The notes under the pieces were generated by a model. That model searched no databases and had not been told where the DNA came from. It worked only from the letters and a program-made list of their open reading frames with translations. The translations under genes and the position numbers were made by a program. Source: Neisseria leonii (GTDB taxonomy: Bacteria; Pseudomonadota; Gammaproteobacteria; Burkholderiales; Neisseriaceae). Taken from it: DNA of 64,000 bases. Position 1 is the stretch's first letter, and every line of letters starts with the position of its first letter. Location: the NCBI RefSeq assembly GCF_028776105.2, contig NZ_CP145606.1, forward strand, positions 124,001-188,000, given 5' to 3'. This document shows positions 47,789 through 56,142 of the stretch, in pieces.

Positions 47789-49204
47789 TTAAGGTCTGTT
47801 TTCAGACGGCATCGGTGCCGCATCGGCAGGTTGTGCGGCTTGTTTGGCTGCTTTTTCTTCGGCGGCGGTTTCGGCTTCTATCCGCTGTTTGAAGCGTTGG
47901 CCGACGGCGTGGTAGAAGGGTTTGGGCGAGAACCGCCGCGATACCTGCGCGGCAATCAGCGATCCGATCAGCAGCCAGAACAACAGGCTCTGACTGCCGG
48001 TCATTTCCATCACCACCACGCTGGACGTCAGCGGCGACTGGGTGGCCGCAGAGAGAAAAGCCGTCATGCACAGCAATACCACCACATTCGCCCCCACACC
48101 CAAACCGCTCAAATCGGCAATATGCTGGCCGATCATGGCACCGATGGTGAGGCTGGGAGTAAATACGCCGCCCGGAATGCCCGCCCAATACGACAGTACG
48201 GTTGCCGCCCATTTGGCGGCCGCGATGGCGGGCGGTGCGTCATAAGTGCCGCGCAGGGCGGCAGAGGCTTCGTAATAGCCGGTACCCAGCGTTTGATTGC
48301 CGGTCAAAGTGGCCAGTGCGGCCAGCAGCAGACCGATGACGCCGGCAAGCAAAACCGGGTGGCGGCGCAGCAGGCCGCGGTGTTTTTCGGGCAGCAGCCA
48401 TGCGGGCCCTTTGAGCAGCAGCCGCGCGAACAGGCCGCCCGCTATGCCGCACACCACAGCACCGCCTGCCACCCAAGGCAGCATATTTTTCAGCTCCACG
48501 CCGTAAAAACTGCGGAAATGCGGGTTGTTGCCCTCAATGGCGACCTGCACAAAACCGGCGGCCAGAATACCGATAAAAATCTGCCGCTCCCAGCGCAGCA
48601 GTACCGCGCGCCCCAATTCCTCGATGGCGAATACCACGCCGGCCAGCGGGGCGTTGAATGCGGCAGCCAAGCCGCCTGCCGCACCGGCTGCCAGCAAATC
48701 GTTCTCGCGCAGGCTTTGAAAAGCCAGCCCGCGTTTGCGGCACCAGCGTCCCCATGCCGACATGACGGCCGCGCCCACCTGAACGGACGGCCCTTCGCGG
48801 CCGATGGAGGCACCCGCCAGCATACCGAGGAAAGTCAGCGGGATTTTCAGCAGGGTTTCGCGGAAAGCCACCAGCCGTTTTTTCTGATGGCTGTGCGGCA
48901 GGGCGATGGAGGCGATGACTTGGGGAATGCCGCTGCCGACGGCATGGGGGGCGAACTTCTGTGTCAGCCAGACAATCAGCATCAGCCCCGGAGGCAGTGC
49001 CGTCCAGACAAACCACGGGTATTTCTGTGCCAGCATCAGATTGGTGGTCAGCGCGTAGTCGGCGAGTTTGGCGAAAAAGAGCGCAGTCAGTGCTACCAGC
49101 GCGGCACCGGCCAAAAGATAGGCCAGCGAAACGGTTTGGCGCGATAATCGCCGGGTTTTCAGCAGTCGGCGGGCAAAACGGCTGCTCCAAGTTTGCGGTT
49201 TCAT
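47789..49204 (-). CDS. ClC-family chloride channel / Cl-/H+ antiporter
   Basis: A 471-residue membrane protein with the three ClC selectivity motifs: GSGIPQ (about 90), GREGPSVQ (about 133, with the gating Glu) and GIPGGVFTPSL (about 345). The long soluble tail after about 440 is Ala/Glu-rich. The last residues MPSENRP are encoded by a DUS at the stop. Whether it is channel or antiporter, and its role (acid resistance), are not decidable here. Confidence 0.94.
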   Translation of the reverse strand: MKPQTWSSRFARRLLKTRRLSRQTVSLAYLLAGAALVALTALFFAKLADYALTTNLMLAQKYPWFVWTALPPGLMLIVWLTQKFAPHAVGSGIPQVIASIALPHSHQKKRLVAFRETLLKIPLTFLGMLAGASIGREGPSVQVGAAVMSAWGRWCRKRGLAFQSLRENDLLAAGAAGGLAAAFNAPLAGVVFAIEELGRAVLLRWERQIFIGILAAGFVQVAIEGNNPHFRSFYGVELKNMLPWVAGGAVVCGIAGGLFARLLLKGPAWLLPEKHRGLLRRHPVLLAGVIGLLLAALATLTGNQTLGTGYYEASAALRGTYDAPPAIAAAKWAATVLSYWAGIPGGVFTPSLTIGAMIGQHIADLSGLGVGANVVVLLCMTAFLSAATQSPLTSSVVVMEMTGSQSLLFWLLIGSLIAAQVSRRFSPKPFYHAVGQRFKQRIEAETAAEEKAAKQAAQPADAAPMPSENRP

Positions 49205-49354
49205 GGCGGTTGGCGGGCAAAGGACACAATGGCGCGATTATGAATGCTTTTGCGGACAGGGAAAAGGGCGGCGGCGGAAAAAAGCGGCACGCGGACGCAG
49301 GGTGCCGGGTTCGGGCGGCGCGGTTACGGACACAGGCGATACTACATATGCCGT

Positions 49355-50161
49355 TCAGCGGTCGCTGCGGATACGCAGATAAGTGGCGAAACGCGGCAGG
49401 CCTTTGGCGGTGAAACCCCTGTACCGGTAGGTAATCGTGCTGCCGACGGGGGGCGGGTTGCTGCGGTCGGCATCTTTGAAACCGCTGCCGATTTTAAATT
49501 CGCCCGTTTCGTTGCGGCAGGTCAGCGAGCCGAGTTTGCCCTGATATTTGCCTTTGCCTTCATGATGGCGTACGACCACGCATTCGGCATCCTGTTGCGG
49601 TTTGAGTTTGAGGTAGTGGCTGCTGCGGCCGCTGCCGTAGGGCGCGTCGGGGTGGCGCAGAATGACGCCTTCGCCGCCTTTGGCGACAATTTGGCGCATC
49701 CATGTTTCGGCGTGCTGCTTGTCGCGCACGGTGTACTGTTCGATAATCCGAAGATTCGGTGCGGGGTGTGTTTTCAGACGGCCTGCCAATACGGCCAGAC
49801 GCTGTTTGAGGCCGCCCGATGCCTGGGGTACATCGAACACATACATTTTCACGCCCGGCCAGTCGCCTTTGGCCGCGCGCACGGCGGCGGAAGTTGCTTC
49901 AAAACGGCCGCGTCCGCCGTATAGTTCGCCGTCCAGCGGATAGGGCGGGAAATTGTGGGTGAAACCTGCGGGCGGGGTGAACGCATAGCCCTGACGGCTG
50001 ATGAGGCGGCTGCCGTCCCAATAGGCGCGCACGCCGTCCAGCTTTTCGCTCATCAGCCAGCCGCCGATATCCTGCCCGTTATACTCCTGCGCCAGCATCA
50101 TCGGCGAAGCCGCCGCCACGGCAGACAGCAGATACCCGCACCACAACCAATCATATTTCAT
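49355..50161 (-). CDS. Periplasmic ATP-dependent DNA ligase, Lig E type
   Basis: A 268-residue minimal ligase. A signal-like N-terminus (LWCGYLLSAVAAASPMMLA) precedes the adenylation domain, with the AMP lysine in motif I EKLDGVRAYWDG (about 41). Motif III LDGELYGG, motif IIIa VKMYVFD, motif IV GGEGVILR and motif V HYLKLKP are also present. The OB domain follows (about 190-268). Lig E enzymes are thought to act outside the cytoplasm in competent proteobacteria, joining nicks in incoming or biofilm DNA. The ATG at 50161 is chosen because it starts the signal peptide. Confidence 0.92.
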   Translation of the reverse strand: MKYDWLWCGYLLSAVAAASPMMLAQEYNGQDIGGWLMSEKLDGVRAYWDGSRLISRQGYAFTPPAGFTHNFPPYPLDGELYGGRGRFEATSAAVRAAKGDWPGVKMYVFDVPQASGGLKQRLAVLAGRLKTHPAPNLRIIEQYTVRDKQHAETWMRQIVAKGGEGVILRHPDAPYGSGRSSHYLKLKPQQDAECVVVRHHEGKGKYQGKLGSLTCRNETGEFKIGSGFKDADRSNPPPVGSTITYRYRGFTAKGLPRFATYLRIRSDR

Positions 50162-50218
50162 GCGCCGCTCCTTTATGATTTTGTCATAAATCATGCCGCG
50201 TATCGGAAAGGAATGCAA

Positions 50219-50854
50219 ATGGCTTTACAAATCGAAATCATGCCGGTCACGCCGTTCCGGCAAAACTGTACCCTGATTTGGGACGATGAAAGCGGCGAAG
50301 CGGTTTTCACCGATGTCGGCGGCGATGCCGCATTTCTGGCCGATGAGGCGAAAAAGCGCGGTTTGACGGTCAAGGCCGCCTGGCTGACCCACGGTCATCT
50401 CGACCATGTGGGCGGCGTGGTGGATATGCGCGGGCTGCTGCCGGACATGGAAGTGGCCGGACCGCACCGCGACGACGAATTTTTGCTCGAATACCTGCCG
50501 ACGGCCACCGCGCAATACGGTTTCCCCGTCTCACCGGCCTTTCTGCCCGACCGCTGGCTGGAAGAGGGCGAAACGCTGACTGTGGGCGCATACCGTTTCG
50601 GGGTGCTGCATATCCCCGGCCACACGCCCGGCCATGTGGTGTTTTACTGCGCACAGGCAGAACTTTTGGTCGCGGGCGATGTGCTGTTTTACGAAAGCAT
50701 CGGCCGGACCGATTTCCCGCGCGGCAACCATGCGGATCTGCTGGCCAATATCCGCAGCAAGCTGTGGCCGCTGCCGGACACAACGCAGGTCATACCCGGA
50801 CACGGCCGTCTGACGAGCATCGGCCACGAGAAAAAACACAACCCGTTTTTGTAA
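50219..50854 (+). CDS. MBL-fold metallohydrolase, glyoxalase II-like (YcbL/GloC type)
   Basis: A 211-residue enzyme with the metal motif THGHLDHVGG (about 60), then HIPGHTPGHVV, VAGDVLF and VIPGHGRLTS. It probably hydrolyses thioesters such as lactoyl-glutathione. AAAGGA (50207-50212) lies six bases before the ATG at 50219, which decides against the in-frame ATG at 50213. It is divergent from the ligase gene, 57 bases apart. A DUS with T run follows at about 50938. Confidence 0.9.
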   Translation: MALQIEIMPVTPFRQNCTLIWDDESGEAVFTDVGGDAAFLADEAKKRGLTVKAAWLTHGHLDHVGGVVDMRGLLPDMEVAGPHRDDEFLLEYLPTATAQYGFPVSPAFLPDRWLEEGETLTVGAYRFGVLHIPGHTPGHVVFYCAQAELLVAGDVLFYESIGRTDFPRGNHADLLANIRSKLWPLPDTTQVIPGHGRLTSIGHEKKHNPFL

Positions 50855-50995
50855 GTCAGTGCTAAATTGTGTCAAAAATACTGCTGACGGCTTGCCAGAT
50901 GTGCGGCAGTAGCAAATACTTCCTGCTCGGCCGTTTTCAGACGGCCTTTTTCTTACGAATAAAAATGTGAATCCAACCTTCAGGAGCAAAAAATT

Positions 50996-52186
50996 ATGTC
51001 TATCGATTTGGGCAATCTGCTGCAAAGCCAATTGGGCAATGTATTGGGCAACTTCTTGACCAAACAGGGCGAATCTGCCGAAAACGGCGCGGTGGCCGCC
51101 AATCTGGTGCTGCCTTCCGTGGTGGGCAGTCTGCTGAAAAACCTCAACAGCCGGCCTGAAAACGCGCGCAATCTGTTTGATCTGATCAACGGTCAGGCGG
51201 GGCAGAGCCTGAGCGGCGCCGTGGCACAAGCTTCCGAAGGTACCAACTGGCAGAGCCTGATCAGTCTGGGCAAAACCCTGCTGCCGAATCTGTTCGGCGG
51301 CAATGCGGCAGACGTGGCGGACGAAATCGCCAACCAAAGCGGCATCTCCAAAGCGGCTTCCGGCTCGCTGCTGGCTTTGGCTCTGCCTTTGGTATTGTCT
51401 GTGTTGCGCGGCGAGAACCTGAACATGGGCCAGTTGCTGCGTGTGTTGGGCGGCCAGCAGGAATGGTTGGGCGGCGCGCTGAATACCGGCCTGCTGTCTG
51501 CCTTGGGCATCGGCAGCGTGAGCGGCCTGAGCAGCAATGTAGCCGCTTTGGCCGCGAATCTGGGCGGTACGGCTGCTGCCGGTTCCGCTGCCGCAGCCGG
51601 TGCGGCAGCCAAAAAATCCGGTCTGGGCAAATGGCTGGCACTGGGTCTGGCCGCTCTGCTGGCACTGTTCGCCTTCAAGAGCTGCTCGGGCGATAAAGCG
51701 GCTGCGCCGCAACAGCCTGCTGCCGCTTCTGCTCCGGCCGAGGCTTCTGCCGTTGATGCACCGGCTGCCGCGTCGGAAGTTCAGGCTTCGAATGAACCCG
51801 TACCGGAGCCTTCCGCCGCGTCTGAAAGCAGCCAAGCGGTTGCCGGTGCTGCCGATACTGCCCGTGTCGTGTATGAAAACGGCGTGGTAACGTTCTACTT
51901 TGCTACGGCAAAAGCCGATGTGGCTGCCGATGCCGATGTCGTGGCCGCCGAGGTGGTTCAGGCCGGTAAAGACGGTAAAAAACTGGTCGTCAGCGGCTTT
52001 GCCGACAGCACCGGCAATGCTGCCGCCAACGAAGAATTGTCGAAAAACCGCGCCATGGCCGTTAAAGCTTTCTTGGAAGCACAAGGCGTGAATGCCGACA
52101 ACATCGAACTGCGCAAACCGGAAAATACCACCGGTGCCGTGGGTAACGATGTGGAAGGCCGCCGCGTGGAAGTGCGTGTGGAATAA
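50996..52186 (+). CDS. OmpA-like protein with DUF937 N-terminal domain
   Basis: A 396-residue protein. Residues 1-195 look like DUF937 (SIDLGNLLQSQLGNVLGNFL, rich in Leu/Gly/Ala). One hydrophobic helix spans about 210-228, followed by KSCSG and an Ala/Pro/Ser/Glu linker (about 230-285). The C-terminus (about 290-396) is an OmpA/MotB peptidoglycan-binding domain with FYFATAKADV, SGFADSTGN and ELSKNRAMAVKAFL. No signal peptide is seen, so it is probably anchored by the middle helix with the OmpA part in the periplasm. AGGAG precedes the ATG. Confidence 0.85.
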   Translation: MSIDLGNLLQSQLGNVLGNFLTKQGESAENGAVAANLVLPSVVGSLLKNLNSRPENARNLFDLINGQAGQSLSGAVAQASEGTNWQSLISLGKTLLPNLFGGNAADVADEIANQSGISKAASGSLLALALPLVLSVLRGENLNMGQLLRVLGGQQEWLGGALNTGLLSALGIGSVSGLSSNVAALAANLGGTAAAGSAAAAGAAAKKSGLGKWLALGLAALLALFAFKSCSGDKAAAPQQPAAASAPAEASAVDAPAAASEVQASNEPVPEPSAASESSQAVAGAADTARVVYENGVVTFYFATAKADVAADADVVAAEVVQAGKDGKKLVVSGFADSTGNAAANEELSKNRAMAVKAFLEAQGVNADNIELRKPENTTGAVGNDVEGRRVEVRVE

Positions 52187-52211
52187 GCCTGACGAACCGG
52201 CTTGAAATAAA

Positions 52212-52252
52212 AGGCCGTCTGAAAACGGGAAAATGCCGTTTTCAGACGGCCT
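52212..52252 (+). terminator. Inverted DUS pair, terminator of the OmpA-like gene
   Basis: AGGCCGTCTGAA at 52212-52223 and TTCAGACGGCCT at 52241-52252, then TTTTGTTTTT. Confidence 0.85.
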
Positions 52253-52320
52253 TTTGTTTTTACCGCTCTGTTACAATAGCGCGTTTGCCGCCTGTGCGGT
52301 GTGATGACGGAAATGAAGTA

Positions 52321-53862
52321 ATGAGCTTGGAACGAAATACGGCTGCGGCAGGCGGACGGCGCGGCGGGGTATTCGGTGCGTATCGGGATCCGCGTGCCGT
52401 GGTGATGTTTTTTCTCGGATTCTCGGCCGGGCTGCCGATTCTGCTGATTTTTTCCAGTCTGTCGCTGTGGCTGCGAGAAGCGGGTGTGGAGCGCAGTACG
52501 GTAACGATGTTCAGCTGGGCGGCGTTGGCGTATTCGTTTAAATTTGTCTGGTCGCCGCTGATTGATGCGCTGCCGCTGCCGCTGCTGACCCGCCTGCTGG
52601 GCAAGCGGCGCGGCTGGCTGCTGCTGGCGCAGGTGTCGGTGTCTGCGGCCGTCTGCCTGATGGCCATCGTGGATCCGGCTGCAAACGGTGCGCTGGTCTA
52701 TATGGCGGCGGCAGCGGTTCTGCTGGGCTTTTCTTCGGCCACTCAGGATGTGGTGATTGATGCCTACCGCATCGAAACCGCTGCGGGTAATGATGCGATG
52801 CAGTCGGTTACGGCGGCAACGTACAATGCGGGTTATCGTGTGGGCATGGTGGCGGCAGGGGCAGGCGCGCTCTTTCTGGCGGCAGGATTCGGTTCGCGTG
52901 AAGGCATGTATCTTTATAGTGCATGGCGGCAGACGTATTTTGTGATGGCGGCGTGTATGGGGGTCGGTATTTTGACGACGCTGCTGATGCGCGAGCCGCA
53001 GGTTTCGCTGATTCATACGCAGAAGCGGCCGTTGGCGGACAATCTGCGTCTCATTTTGCTGTTTGCTGTTGCGGTGTCAGCGTTTGTGGCGGTATTTTCT
53101 TTTGCCGGCAGCCGCCTGACCGGGGCGGATTCGCCACTGGCGGCTTTCGGCTTGGAAGCGCTGCGGTTGGGCATGGCGGCGATGGCGGCGGCGGCGGCCG
53201 GCTGGGCGGCAGTCAAAAGCGGTTGGGTTCCCGGCCGGCTGGCGTTGGAAACGTGGGTAAATCCGGTTACCGAGTTTTTTGCGCGCTACGGCAAGTCGTC
53301 GCTGCTGCTGTTGGCTTTAATCGGCCTCTACCGTATTTCGGATATTGTGGCCGGCGTGATTTCCAATGTGTTTTATCAGGATTTGGGTTTCAGCAAAGAA
53401 GAGATTGCGGCCGCCGTGAAAACTTTCGGTGTCGTGATGGCGGTTTTCGGCGGCTTTTTGGGCGGCTTGCTGTCGCAGAAATTCGCGCTGATGAAAATGA
53501 TGCTGCTGGGCGCGCTGCTGGCGGCGGCGACCAATCTGTTGTTTATCCTGCTGGCTTACCGCGGGCATGATGTGCTGTTTATGTATTTGGCGGTGGGGTT
53601 CGACAATTTGGCGGCAGGCTTGGCCGGTGCGGTGTTTGTGGCGTTTCTTTCGGCATTGACCAGCGTCCGTTTTACGGCGGTACAGTATGCCCTGTTCAGC
53701 TCGCTGATGACGCTGCTGCCCAAAGTTTTGGGCGGTTATTCGGGCGGAATGGTCGATACGGTAGGTTATCCGGGCTTTTTTATGTTTACCGCGCTGATCG
53801 GTTTGCCGGTGTTGTTGCTGGTGTATTGGGTGGATAAGAAGATTTACCGTGCCGGACAATAA
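52321..53862 (+). CDS. ampG: Muropeptide permease AmpG (MFS)
   Basis: Imports anhydro-muropeptides from the periplasm for cell-wall recycling. In Neisseria its efficiency controls release of inflammatory peptidoglycan fragments. The 513-residue product has about 14 helices. Family features are FSAGLPILLIFSSLSLWLREAG, FKFVWSPLIDALPLP and GFSSATQDVVIDAYRIE. The ATG at 52321 is used. murU (60671) belongs to the same recycling route. Confidence 0.93.
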   Translation: MSLERNTAAAGGRRGGVFGAYRDPRAVVMFFLGFSAGLPILLIFSSLSLWLREAGVERSTVTMFSWAALAYSFKFVWSPLIDALPLPLLTRLLGKRRGWLLLAQVSVSAAVCLMAIVDPAANGALVYMAAAAVLLGFSSATQDVVIDAYRIETAAGNDAMQSVTAATYNAGYRVGMVAAGAGALFLAAGFGSREGMYLYSAWRQTYFVMAACMGVGILTTLLMREPQVSLIHTQKRPLADNLRLILLFAVAVSAFVAVFSFAGSRLTGADSPLAAFGLEALRLGMAAMAAAAAGWAAVKSGWVPGRLALETWVNPVTEFFARYGKSSLLLLALIGLYRISDIVAGVISNVFYQDLGFSKEEIAAAVKTFGVVMAVFGGFLGGLLSQKFALMKMMLLGALLAAATNLLFILLAYRGHDVLFMYLAVGFDNLAAGLAGAVFVAFLSALTSVRFTAVQYALFSSLMTLLPKVLGGYSGGMVDTVGYPGFFMFTALIGLPVLLLVYWVDKKIYRAGQ

Positions 53863-53883
53863 GCAGCCGATGGCTGAAAACAG

Positions 53884-53912
53884 CCGCCCGAGCTCATGCT
53901 TGGGCGGTTTTT
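53884..53912 (+). terminator. ampG terminator
   Basis: CCGCCCGAGC-TCAT-GCTTGGGCGG with one wobble/mismatch, followed by TTTTTG, 20 bases past ampG. Confidence 0.82.
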
Positions 53913-53939
53913 GTCTGGATACGGTAACCGATGATTGAT

Positions 53940-54180
53940 TGGCGGGTTAAAAAATGGCATGAATGATTTGCCGGTTTGCTGCCGTTGCTCGGAATGGCGG
54001 CGGACATCATGCCGATCAGAAAGAATCCAATCGGCAGACTGGGAATAGGCTGCTTTTTGATGAAGTCCATCATATCCCTATTGATTCTGCTGTCGATGAT
54101 GGCAAACGGTATATCAAGGGGATATTCAAATTCAAGTTTGAATCAAGTCTGGCGGTTCACGCAAAAGACACATAGATACC
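53940..54180. other. AT-richer region with weak open frames, origin unclear
   Basis: Between ampG and rpsO. A plus-strand frame of 70 codons (53963-54175) and an antisense frame of over 60 codons both look partly protein-like (plus: RLLFDEVHHIPID; minus: PLDIPFAIIDSRINRDM). Neither has a good ribosome site. Composition is less GC-rich than the neighbours. It may be a gene remnant. No confident call is possible. Confidence 0.35.
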
Positions 54181-54285
54181 GAGATGTCGGACAGTGGAAG
54201 TTGTGCACGGACAGTGCGGTCGGCAGCAGAAATTGGCTGAAAGGGTGTGAACTGAAACGGTGTGCACGGCGTATGGCTTTTCCTG

Positions 54286-54312
54286 TAAAAATCCCCTTGC
54301 CGCAGCAAGGGG
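54286..54312 (-). terminator. rpsO terminator
   Basis: CCCCTTGC-CGCA-GCAAGGGG, a perfect 8-bp stem with a T run on the minus strand. Confidence 0.9.
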
Positions 54313-54329
54313 AACATAATCGAAATCGA

Positions 54330-54599
54330 TTATTTACGCAGACCCAAACGGCCGATCAGCTCGCGGTAGGTATCGGGCTTGGTGCGGCGCAGGTAAGTGA
54401 GCAGGCGGCGGCGTGCGCTGACCATTTTCAGCAGGCCGCGGCGGCTGTGGTGGTCTTTGGGGTTGGCTTTGAAGTGGGGGGTCAGGTCGTTGATGCGGAA
54501 AGTCAGCAGGGCAACCTGTACTTCGGAAGAGCCGGTATCGCCTTCTTTGCGTTGGAAATCTTTAACGATTTGTGCTTTTTGTTCTACGGTCAGAGCCAT
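54330..54599 (-). CDS. rpsO: 30S ribosomal protein S15
   Basis: 89 residues, normal length. The sequence [22 protein letters not shown] and the [20 protein letters not shown] helix that binds the 16S three-way junction are conserved. It has its own promoter and terminator, separate from truB upstream. The leader has a junction-like fold (see the regulatory feature). Confidence 0.98.
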   Translation of the reverse strand: MALTVEQKAQIVKDFQRKEGDTGSSEVQVALLTFRINDLTPHFKANPKDHHSRRGLLKMVSARRRLLTYLRRTKPDTYRELIGRLGLRK

Positions 54600-54643
54600 G
54601 AGAAACGTCCTTCAATGAAAAATGCCTTGCGGCTGACAAGTTT

Positions 54644-54702
54644 GCCGAGTCGGAAACCAACCTGTGCAAACTCCCGATTGTCTGTCAACAGACAAGCTCG
54701 GC
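54644..54702 (-). promoter_or_regulatory. Possible S15-binding three-way junction in the rpsO leader
   Basis: Minus strand. P1 is GCCGAG (54702-54697) with CTCGGC (54649-54644). P2 is TTGTCTG-TTGA-CAGACAA (54695-54678). P3 is TCGGGA (54677-54672) with TTCCGA (54655-54650), including a G-U next to a G-C. The three stems abut with almost no linker. The 5' strand of P1 touches the -10, so it is transcribed only from an upstream start or by readthrough from truB. Confidence 0.45.
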
Positions 54703-54708
54703 ATTATA
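54703..54708 (-). promoter_or_regulatory. rpsO -10 (TATAAT)
   Basis: Perfect TATAAT; weak TGCCCA at 17 bp upstream. Predicted leader about 95 bases. Confidence 0.55.
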
Positions 54709-54739
54709 ACCGAATCTGTGCCGGTTGGGCAGTTTTTTG

Positions 54740-55651
54740 TCAGGCGGCCGTGTTCATCAGGCGCAGGCTTTTCAGACGGCCTATTCCGGCCTGATATTGA
54801 ACCAGGCCGATAAAGCGGCCGTCTTCTCCGTAAATGCGCAGCGGGGTATTGTCCGGCGTATTGTGGTCGCGGTGCTGCGGACGCTGGCCGTGTTGCAGCA
54901 TGGCAACGGCGGCGGGGTTGAGGGTGAGGGCGGGCAGGTGCTGAACCAGAGCGTCGCAGGGCAGCAGCAGGCCGTCGCGTGCGGTTTCGCTGAGATTTGC
55001 CAAGGTTTCGAGGGTGTGGCTTTGTGCGATGGTAAAACCTGCGGTGGCGGTACGGCGCAGGGCGGTCAGGTGGGCGAAAGTGCCGGTGTGTTTGGCGATG
55101 TCTTCGCTGAGGGTGCGGATATAGGTACCTTTGCTGCAACGCACGTCAATCACGGCTTGCGGTGGTGAAAAGAATGGAATCCCAATCGAATAGATTTCGA
55201 TGTCGCGCGCTTTGCGTTCGATGGTGATGCCTTTGCGTGCGTATTCGTATAAGGGTTTGCCCTCGTGTTTCAGGGCGGAAAACATGGGCGGGATTTGGCG
55301 GATTTTTCCGGTCAGGGCGCGGCAGGCCGTCTGAAAAGCGTGCAGACTGATGTTGCCGCCGGCTTCGGCAATGATGTCGCCTTCGGCATCGCCTGTGGTG
55401 GTGGCTTGGCCGAGTTGGAGGGTGGCGGTGTAGGCTTTGTCGGCATCAAGCAGGTATTGGGCGAATTTGGCCGCTTCGCCGAAGCATACCGGCAGCAGGC
55501 CGGTGGCCAGCGGGTCGAGTACACCGGTGTGTCCCGCTTTTTCGGCACGGTAGAGGCGGCGGGCTTTTTGCAGGGCGGTATTGCTGGATATTCCTTGCGG
55601 TTTGTCGAGCAGCAGGACGCCGTTGACGGCGCGTTTGGAAGTCGGATTCAT
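54740..55651 (-). CDS. truB: tRNA pseudouridine(55) synthase
   Basis: Makes pseudouridine 55 in the T loop of tRNA. The 303-residue product has NGVLLLDKPQGISSN, the catalytic Asp in KAGHTGVLDPLATGLLPV (about 46) and GEAAKFAQYLLDADKAY. DUS copies lie inside the gene (about 55326) and near its end (about 54770), where they encode FQTA- and RLKS-type peptides. It is 16 bases after rbfA. Confidence 0.97.
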   Translation of the reverse strand: MNPTSKRAVNGVLLLDKPQGISSNTALQKARRLYRAEKAGHTGVLDPLATGLLPVCFGEAAKFAQYLLDADKAYTATLQLGQATTTGDAEGDIIAEAGGNISLHAFQTACRALTGKIRQIPPMFSALKHEGKPLYEYARKGITIERKARDIEIYSIGIPFFSPPQAVIDVRCSKGTYIRTLSEDIAKHTGTFAHLTALRRTATAGFTIAQSHTLETLANLSETARDGLLLPCDALVQHLPALTLNPAAVAMLQHGQRPQHRDHNTPDNTPLRIYGEDGRFIGLVQYQAGIGRLKSLRLMNTAA

Positions 55652-55667
55652 ATTCAGACGGCCGTTT

Positions 55668-56039
55668 TCAGTCTTCTACCGGTTTTTCGGCCGCCGCTTG
55701 CTCAATCAGGCTGGAAAGGCTCAGGCCGCGTTCGAGCGATTCGTCGTATTTGAAGTGCAGTTCGGGGATTTTGAACAGCTTGATGCGTTTGGCCAGTCCG
55801 CTGCGCAGGTGGCCGCGGGCGTGGGCAAGGGCTTCTTCGGTGATGGCGCGTTTGTCTCCGTCCAGTACGGTGTAATAGACGGTGGCGTGGCTGTAATCGC
55901 GGGTAACTTCCACTTCGTTGATGGTGATGAAGCCCGCGCGCGGGTCTTTCAGGCCGGTACGCACCAAATCGGCCAGTTCGCGCATAATCTGTTCTTTGAC
56001 ACGGTCTTGGCGGGCGTAGCCGCGTTGGGGTTTTCTCAT
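55668..56039 (-). CDS. rbfA: Ribosome-binding factor A
   Basis: 30S maturation factor of 123 residues with a KH-like fold. The start RKPQRGYARQDRVKEQIMREL and the PRAGFITINEVEVTRDYSHATVYYTV core are conserved. It is the first gene of rbfA-truB. The ATG at 56039 is used. In many bacteria this gene directly follows infB; here it is about 43 kb away. Confidence 0.97.
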   Translation of the reverse strand: MRKPQRGYARQDRVKEQIMRELADLVRTGLKDPRAGFITINEVEVTRDYSHATVYYTVLDGDKRAITEEALAHARGHLRSGLAKRIKLFKIPELHFKYDESLERGLSLSSLIEQAAAEKPVED

Positions 56040-56094
56040 GGTGATTTTTCCGTTTCGGTTGCGGGTCGGGTTTTTTCTGGCGGCATTATACGGC

Positions 56095-56116
56095 AATTCC
56101 GCTTTTCGCCTATAAT
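56095..56116. promoter_or_regulatory. Back-to-back -10 boxes for rbfA and lpxL1
   Basis: Minus TATAAT (56100-56095) for rbfA and plus TATAAT (56111-56116) for lpxL1 are ten bases apart and diverge. Each promoter's -35 region must overlap the other's -10. Confidence 0.55.
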
Positions 56117-56142
56117 GCGCGGGTTATGAGACGGGGGGTGTG

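Noticed and set aside
46697..49147. Very long plus-strand open frame of 816 codons opposite argJ and the ClC gene
   Set aside because: It runs antisense across two clear conserved genes and the gap between them; its composition mirrors their codons. High GC makes such shadow frames common.
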